Assembly (NCBI RefSeq): GCF_018596315.1
Contig: NZ_JAHEAG010000030.1
Coordinates: forward strand, 27,908-91,907
Direction of reading: 5' to 3'
Origin: Bradyrhizobium sp. SRL28
GTDB lineage: Bacteria > Pseudomonadota > Alphaproteobacteria > Rhizobiales > Xanthobacteraceae
DNA: 64,000 nucleotides
Part shown: one piece after another, positions 59,477 to 64,000 of the stretch
Layout: each line of letters starts with the position of its first letter
Position numbering within the stretch: position 1 is the stretch's first letter
The notes under the pieces: generated by a model
What the model was told of the DNA's origin: nothing
Seen by the model: only the letters and a program-made list of their open reading frames with translations
Database searches by the model: none
Program-made: the position numbers and the translations under genes

Positions 59477-59698
59477 CTACTTCTTCTTCATGCCGGAGTC
59501 GCGCTGATTTTTCTCATATAGCTCGCGGTCAGCGGCACTAACCTGGCCCACCATGAGCGGACCTGCGCCACCCGTGTTCGTGGTCGTGGTGGCGGCGGCG
59601 GCGGCAGGTGCCTTTGGCTTCATCGTTTTCTTGGCTGCCAAAGCGCCAGAAGTGGAGACAGCGAAGATCGCAAGACCGACAAGAATTATTTTCTTCAT
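59477..59698 (-). CDS. Small secreted Ala/Thr-rich protein
   Basis: 73 residues. Signal peptide MKKIILVGLAIFAVSTSGALA; the mature part is basic, with a low-complexity Ala/Thr run and the end VGQVSAADRELYEKNQRDSGMKKK. A periplasmic small protein of unknown role. Confidence 0.6.
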   Translation of the reverse strand: MKKIILVGLAIFAVSTSGALAAKKTMKPKAPAAAAATTTTNTGGAGPLMVGQVSAADRELYEKNQRDSGMKKK

Positions 59699-60337
59699 TC
59701 AGCTCTCCCTTAACTTGGAAAAAGGACGCGCCGGCAGTCGAACATAAAGCTCGCATCACGGCAAGCTGGAGTGCTACGCTGTAGGCATGACACGTTCCCA
59801 TTGCGAAAGGCCCGCCAGCGCGAGCCGGCGAACGCAGGACCTCTCGACCCCGTGGAACCGACTTCACCACCTCGGTTCCGAAGAAACGATCCCGCAGCCA
59901 TTTTCCTGTTTGAACGAAGACGACCGGAAACAATCTCTTGCCATTCTTGCTCGTGACGGGCTCAAGAGGCGCTTTGCTTCTCGGCGCGTTCCTCCCAAGA
60001 CTTGGGCCGCCGAACGCTGGCGGCCTTTTTTTGCGAGCGGGGGCCAGCATCAGACGGCGCCGGGCCGCTGCCGGGTTGCGCTTCCAGTGCATGGCCGTGT
60101 TGGGGCATGGGGCGCCTGGTGAAACGGCTCTGACGCGGGCTGGGAGCTAATGGCGCCAGCGCCGTCCCATTCATACGCGCCCATCCGAGAGCGCCGAATC
60201 TTCCTACCGGGACAAAATGGCAAAACCGTGCGAGGTCGCTCAGGCAGCAAAGGACCGCCCATTCCCGCCATCCCTAGTGGAACCCTTCAGTGTTCGTGCC
60301 TGTTACACCTCCAATCAAGCCAAGGAGGTCCTCCCAC
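59699..60337. other. Intergenic region with an orphan terminator
   Basis: No credible gene on either strand. It holds a clear plus-strand terminator at 60005-60032. Confidence 0.4.
60005..60032 (+). terminator. Rho-independent terminator without an obvious gene
   Basis: GGCCGCC-GAACGCT-GGCGGCC followed by seven T. No convincing upstream reading frame, so it may end a small RNA or mark a lost gene. Confidence 0.7.
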
Positions 60338-60640
60338 ATGATGAAGATCACTCTTGCCGTGGCGGCAGCCGCAGTGATGCTGACGTCTGCCCCGCTCGTC
60401 ACTCCGGCCAAGGCCCAAGGCATCGAGATGGCCCAAATCGATATGCAGACCGGGCGGCACTACGAGGACCGCGACCCCGGCTACTATAGGGAACGTCGCG
60501 GGTATGACTCCAACGCCACAGTCGGTGTCGGTCCAGGCGGTGTCACCGTCGGCCCACGACAGCGGTGTCGCATGGAAACTACAACGATCGAACGGGACGA
60601 CGGCCGCAGGATCACGCGCAGGGAGCGCGTCTGCGACTAA
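60338..60640 (+). CDS. Small secreted protein
   Basis: 100 residues with a perfect AGGAGG ribosome site and signal peptide MMKITLAVAAAAVMLTSAPLVTPAKA. The mature part is acidic/Tyr-rich (YEDRDPGYYRERRGYDSN), then Gly/Val-rich (VGVGPGGVTVGPRQRCR), and ends TTTIERDDGRRITRRERVCD with two Cys. Unknown function. Confidence 0.65.
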   Translation: MMKITLAVAAAAVMLTSAPLVTPAKAQGIEMAQIDMQTGRHYEDRDPGYYRERRGYDSNATVGVGPGGVTVGPRQRCRMETTTIERDDGRRITRRERVCD

Positions 60641-61046
60641 TGCAACGTCAGCAAAAGACTAGTCCGCGTGGGATGCGCGAGCTCGGCAACGGGCGTTCGT
60701 TCCCGTCCGGTTTATCTGATGTTTCTCGATTGCGGTCCCAGCTGCTCCCGCCCCGTCCCGACGGGTTGGGTAGCAAAATGGTAGAAGCAGGTTCGCGCAT
60801 CGTTCGCATCCCAGCTTCCGTCCACATGTAGCGCCGCCCCCAGTCCTCTGGCGCTCTCGATCCCGCGAAGCGGCTTCGTGCCGTGTCTGCGAGCCGGGAT
60901 GACGAAACCATTTTCCTAGTTCGGCGAAGTCATCCGGAAACGAACCAATGCTCCCATCGCCCCTGATCAAACAACGGGGTTCGATCACGTTAGCGCTCAT
61001 TCTCGACGCGATTTAACCCTCATCGGGCGGAAACCGGAGGCTTCCC
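60641..61046. other. Intergenic region
   Basis: No gene or RNA recognised. Confidence 0.35.
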
Positions 61047-61223
61047 ATGAAGCATCTAATATTATCCGCAATCGCAGGCGTTACACTCCTCATTGCTGCA
61101 ACCACCATGCTGTGGTCGCAATCGACTCCGACCGAGCGTCATGCCACCGCTACAGTCCTGGGTCATTGCAAGAATTTTCACAGCCTGACTGGAGCAAAAG
61201 CTTCCGAACTATTGCCTTACTAA
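61047..61223 (+). CDS. 58-residue exported or membrane-anchored peptide
   Basis: MKHLILSAIAGVTLLIAATTM gives a signal/anchor helix preceded by an ACCGGAGG ribosome site. The end (TATVLGHCKNFHSLTGAK) may be altered: adjacent frames look as coherent after GHC, so a frameshifted C-terminus is possible. Confidence 0.45.
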   Translation: MKHLILSAIAGVTLLIAATTMLWSQSTPTERHATATVLGHCKNFHSLTGAKASELLPY

Positions 61224-61447
61224 TGGGTCTCGCGCCCCTCTAAGGGCCGGCCACTGAGTGCCCCAGCTGACTTTGGGAAGGCCGCTGGTGAGGTTCGGTC
61301 GCGGGGTGCATGGGGGTGTGCGAGCCGATCATTCCCATCGCATGTGCGTCCGACGCTAATCCCGCGTGGCACCATTTGGGACCTTTTGAGCGCCGAGCGC
61401 GTTGAGGCCGTAGTGCCAGGGCAGGACCACGAACCCGGAGGTGGGTA

Positions 61448-61687
61448 ATGTGCGACATCCCTCTGGACCTTCAACGAAAGCTCGAACAACGGTGGGCCGC
61501 CAGATTTGCGCGGCCGGATCCACCGGCGACGCCTCAAAAGCAGCGGCTTGAAAGTCAAAAACAGACTGCCGCGCCAGCCAAAGGCAAAAAAGAAAAACCC
61601 GGCATGGCAACCCACCGGCCGCGTGAGATCGCGAACCGAAGCGCGCCTATGCTCACCGACGAAGGTCATCAAGCACTTGATCAATGA
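61448..61687 (+). CDS. 79-residue hypothetical protein
   Basis: MCDIPLDLQRKLEQRWAARF is a well-defined N-terminal helix, followed by a Lys/Pro/Gln-rich disordered part (QKQTAAPAKGKKEKPG). I recognise the N-terminus as recurring in rhizobial genomes; function unknown. Confidence 0.5.
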   Translation: MCDIPLDLQRKLEQRWAARFARPDPPATPQKQRLESQKQTAAPAKGKKEKPGMATHRPREIANRSAPMLTDEGHQALDQ

Positions 61688-61721
61688 ATGCCGTTGTAGG
61701 GGTCGGGCTGCAGGCGAAGCA

Positions 61722-62156
61722 ATGAAGGTACTGCTTTTTCACGTCAAAGGAATGGAGGCAAAACACATGACGTGGCTGAAAAAAAGCGAGCCGACAGAAG
61801 CATGGGAGATCGAGGACGACGAGAAGATTGGAGACATTGAGTTGGCCCGCCAGATACGTGAGATCTGCAATTCTGTTGCCGACAGCGCTGAAGCAGTTTC
61901 CGTCCTTTATTATGGCCCGAGCACTGAAACGAAAAAACGCGAAATTGATCGATATGAACGCGCCAAGAAGCGTGCCGAAAAGAAAATAGAACAGATTTCA
62001 GATGAGTTGCTCCGCGACACCGCAATATATCAGGTCCTAAACTTCTGTATGAAAGCAGGAGACGTCGAGACCGCAGAAAGGCTTTTTCATCAAATTCAAA
62101 CCGCAAGGATAGCAGCGCTTGTAAAAAGCGAGCATCCAATGTTTCGGGATTCATGA
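61722..62156 (+). CDS. Hypothetical helical protein
   Basis: 144 residues from ATG 61722 (ATGs at 61752 and 61770 are alternatives). IEDDEKIGDIELARQIREIC, then a basic helix (KREIDRYERAKKRAEKKIEQI), then LLRDTAIYQVLNFCMKAGDVETAERLF, which resembles a single PPR/TPR-like hairpin. AT-richer than its neighbours, suggesting transfer. Unknown function. Confidence 0.55.
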   Translation: MKVLLFHVKGMEAKHMTWLKKSEPTEAWEIEDDEKIGDIELARQIREICNSVADSAEAVSVLYYGPSTETKKREIDRYERAKKRAEKKIEQISDELLRDTAIYQVLNFCMKAGDVETAERLFHQIQTARIAALVKSEHPMFRDS

Positions 62157-62219
62157 ACTGGATTTAGAAGCGGCGGCGCAAGGCCAACCTGTTCTGGTTT
62201 TTGGCCAGGAATGCTGTCT

Positions 62220-62285
62220 CTGGACGCCTCGGAAAAATGGTTTGAGGAAAACGATGCCTAAGGCGTCGCGTTTGAGTACGACAAG
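62220..62285 (+). pseudogene. Fragment of the same family as 59253-59399
   Basis: LDASEKWFEENDA, then TAA, then GVAFEYD matches AAEKWFEENDPEGVAFEYE of the other copy, with high DNA identity (ggaaaaatggtttgaggaaa). Confidence 0.55.
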
Positions 62286-62380
62286 CGCCGGGGACTTATC
62301 ACTGCGAGGCGCCCCGAAATGCCTTAACTCAGCCTGGGTGTGATTCTTGGCAGAAGTGGGCGCATTCCCGCAAGGGGTTG

Positions 62381-63028
62381 ATGATGCAGAAATCCGACAG
62401 ATCGGCAACGAAGGTCCTGATTGTCGACGACCACCCAGTGGTCCTGTCGGGTTGCCGGTCGCTGTTCGCGTCGGACAACACTGTGAAGATCGAGGATGCC
62501 ACCGACGCCAAATCCGGTCACCGCGCCTACCTGGCCATGAAGCCTGACGTCACGGTGATCGATATCAAGCTTCCGGACGTTTCCGGCTTCGAACTGATGC
62601 GTCGCATTCGAAAAGACGATCCGGAGGCGCGGATCATCATGTTCAGCATGAATGACGATCCGGCGCTCGTGGTTCACGCCATCGAGATGGGCGCGCAGGG
62701 CTATGTCTGGAAGGGCGACGATCCCCGGATGCTGGTGAAGGCGGTGCGGAAGGTCGCCGCGGGAAACAACTTCATTTCACCGCAACTGGCGGAAGCGGTG
62801 ACCTTTTCCGCCGGGTCGATCAAGGCAAATCCTGCGTCCCAAGTGACAGCGCGGGAGCTGGAAATTCTTCGGCTGCTTGGCCGCGGCGACAAGATCGCCG
62901 AAGTCGCCAATGCGCTCGAGATTTCCTACAAGACGGTGGCCAACGCCACCTCATTGCTCAAGCAGAAGCTTGGCGCGAAGAGCCATTCGGACCTGATCCG
63001 GATCGCGGTGGAGATGGGGCTGGATTGA
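62381..63028 (+). CDS. NarL/FixJ-family response regulator
   Basis: 215 residues. The receiver domain (KVLIVDDHPVVLSGC, VTVIDIKLPDVSGFELM with the phospho-acceptor Asp, IIMFSMND, VWKGDDP) is followed by a LuxR-type HTH (TARELEILRLLGRGDKIAEVANALEISYKTVANATSLLKQKLGAKSHSDLI). No cognate histidine kinase is adjacent. ATG 62381 has AAGGGG upstream. Confidence 0.88.
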   Translation: MMQKSDRSATKVLIVDDHPVVLSGCRSLFASDNTVKIEDATDAKSGHRAYLAMKPDVTVIDIKLPDVSGFELMRRIRKDDPEARIIMFSMNDDPALVVHAIEMGAQGYVWKGDDPRMLVKAVRKVAAGNNFISPQLAEAVTFSAGSIKANPASQVTARELEILRLLGRGDKIAEVANALEISYKTVANATSLLKQKLGAKSHSDLIRIAVEMGLD

Positions 63029-63346
63029 GGTGCCGGCCGCCTCAAGGCGCTTCGACAACTTCAAAAGTCCTTCGTTGCCAATTGGGTTAAGGTTGGTGGT
63101 CCCCGCCGGAGCGGGCGGCCTCGTACCTAATGAAGTCGAACCTTATTGCTGGAATGAAATAATCCGCTAACTGAGTCATCACGAGCCTGGCAGGATCGGC
63201 GGAGATAAAGTCCGAATTTCTCTGCGCGCTCTGCCGCCAGCTTTCGGTAAGCCCTCGCCTGCCCCTTCCAACGGGCTTTGAGCTTGAGCTCATGCTCTTC
63301 AGCGGCAAGCCGCTCGAACGGGACTGAAGCAAGTAAGAGCGTCGGT
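63029..63346. other. Region without a recognised gene
   Basis: Short leftward frames exist but none shows a recognisable domain or ribosome site. Confidence 0.35.
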
Positions 63347-63490
63347 ATGACTCGGCTGCTCTGTGCGGATTGCGGCCGGGTGTGGGAGGTCAAGACGACC
63401 ACATGTGTGCACTCGTGGAGACGCGGGCGCGCCTTGTCCGAATTGCAATTTCGCGTCTCCCGATTATCCCCTGGCCCCTGCGTCTCATGA
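63347..63490 (+). pseudogene. Frameshifted small zinc-ribbon gene
   Basis: The frame from ATG 63347 gives MTRLLCADCGRVWEVKTTT; the +1 frame continues CTRGDAGAPCPNCNF. Together they restore the Cys-x2-Cys ... Cys ... Cys-x2-Cys pattern of a small zinc ribbon. The shift lies near 63405. Confidence 0.55.
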
Positions 63491-63540
63491 AGGGATTGCA
63501 ACTAACGAGGCCGCACGACTGCATCCCGATCAGTACATGG

Positions 63541-64000
63541 CTACACAATCAAATCGTGAGCCGCATAGTGATTGCTATGCCCTAAGTGATCGTGCTGCGC
63601 CGCTGAAGTATCAATCGCATCTGCATCCTGGACTAACACCGGTCCGTTGTGTGCGGCAGCATGCTGACCATCTTCATGTGCTTTCCCGCTTCCATGGCCC
63701 AGCTGCTGTAAGTCAAGAATGTCTGGAGAAGCATTGTTGGCGCCATTATTAAAATGAAAGGAATCGCCAAGTTCGGTGCCAACCGGTGATTTGGCCCGAC
63801 CGGCGTCGTCGGAGGAAGCCCCTTCCTTTCCTTCAGCCTTAACCTTCAATGCCGAATGTGCGTCGTCGGCAGATTTTACGGACGCCGTTTGTAGATCGTG
63901 CTGTGGTTTGTTAGTACCTAAATCGTCTCCCGGGGCCTCATGCTTGATATGCCCCTTGGCAGCTCCAGAGCCGTTGTCGGAATCATGCAGGGCCTTCTGC
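63541..64000 (-). CDS. C-terminus of a large Ser/Asp/His-rich protein, cut by the window end
   Basis: The frame is open from the window edge to the stop at 63541 (about 152 codons). The composition is acidic and His/Asn/Ala-rich (LGTNKPQHDLQTASVKSADD, GTELGDSFHFNNGANNASPD, HDHLGHSNHYAAHDLIV). The GDSFHF motif and final HDLIV remind me of the tails of very large repetitive, probably type I-secreted or cadherin-like surface proteins in Bradyrhizobium. The start lies beyond 64000. Confidence 0.6.
   Translation of the reverse strand, partial: QKALHDSDNGSGAAKGHIKHEAPGDDLGTNKPQHDLQTASVKSADDAHSALKVKAEGKEGASSDDAGRAKSPVGTELGDSFHFNNGANNASPDILDLQQLGHGSGKAHEDGQHAAAHNGPVLVQDADAIDTSAAQHDHLGHSNHYAAHDLIV

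Noticed and set aside
61506..61721. N-terminal extension of the helical protein at 61722
   Set aside because: It runs through the coding region of the neighbouring 79-residue gene and is basic nonsense-like sequence.
1..64000. CRISPR arrays, rRNA operons, intact insertion sequences or transposases
   Set aside because: No regularly spaced repeats, rRNA signatures or transposase motifs were seen in the sequence or its reading frames.

Overview
The window looks like a chromosome segment from a Bradyrhizobium-like alphaproteobacterium. It has high GC content and many GTG or TTG starts. It also carries small conserved families I associate with Bradyrhizobium and relatives: STGPRT/RHGL proteins, short XRE regulators beginning MITPAQCRAARGLL, H-NS-like proteins ending in a PSETWSGRGKQPRW core, and PEPxxWAMM C-terminal anchors. 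The genus call is inference from protein families only.

Layout. (1) 0-7.2 kb: a decayed secreted-protein gene, a displaced type II secretion pseudopilin gene (gspG), an orphan RND efflux pump, and a phage-type recombination module (YqaJ exonuclease plus ERF annealing protein fused to an HNH domain) divergent from a small XRE regulator, with a promoter and half-site array between them. (2) 7.2-17.4 kb: conserved hypotheticals, a GT2 glycosyltransferase, a J-domain-like gene that appears frameshifted, two PilZ proteins, a VanZ-like protein, one intact and one decayed PEP-CTERM gene, two wrecked H-NS genes, and an intact paralogue of the decayed secreted-protein gene. (3) 17.4-34.8 kb: a type II secretion system in two leftward blocks (gspL-M-N/C-O and gspE-F-H-I-J) plus divergent gspK and gspD with a downstream lipoprotein. 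The blocks are separated by an insert with a GAF-GAF-HWE kinase-REC hybrid, a Crp/Fnr regulator and duplicated small genes. (4) 35-50 kb: surface polysaccharide genes. These are a CDP-glucose synthesis and nucleotide-sugar modification operon, a polyprenyl glycosylphosphotransferase, and a wecB-nfrB pair resembling the E. coli NGR/N4-receptor pathway. Between them lie an H-NS protein, a cyclase-like membrane protein and two more PEP-CTERM proteins. (5) 51-56 kb: a likely 3-sulfinopropanoyl-CoA desulfinase, a YeiH-type sulfate/sulfite exporter and a divergent LysR regulator, a plausible organosulfur/sulfite unit. (6) 56.4-64 kb: a tRNA-Lys 3' fragment followed by a gene-poor stretch with many frameshifted or nonsense small genes, a NarL-type response regulator, and the C-terminus of a large protein running off the window.

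How parts may work together. The T2SS can export folded proteins. PEP-CTERM substrates and polysaccharide genes point to envelope and matrix remodelling, but no exosortase is visible here. PilZ proteins, an MshEN-like domain on GspE and the NfrB homologue suggest c-di-GMP control of surface functions; this is inference. The strongest leads are the regulated exonuclease/ERF-HNH module, the desulfinase with its sulfite-export context, the wecB-nfrB pair, and the accumulation of dead gene copies next to their intact paralogues.
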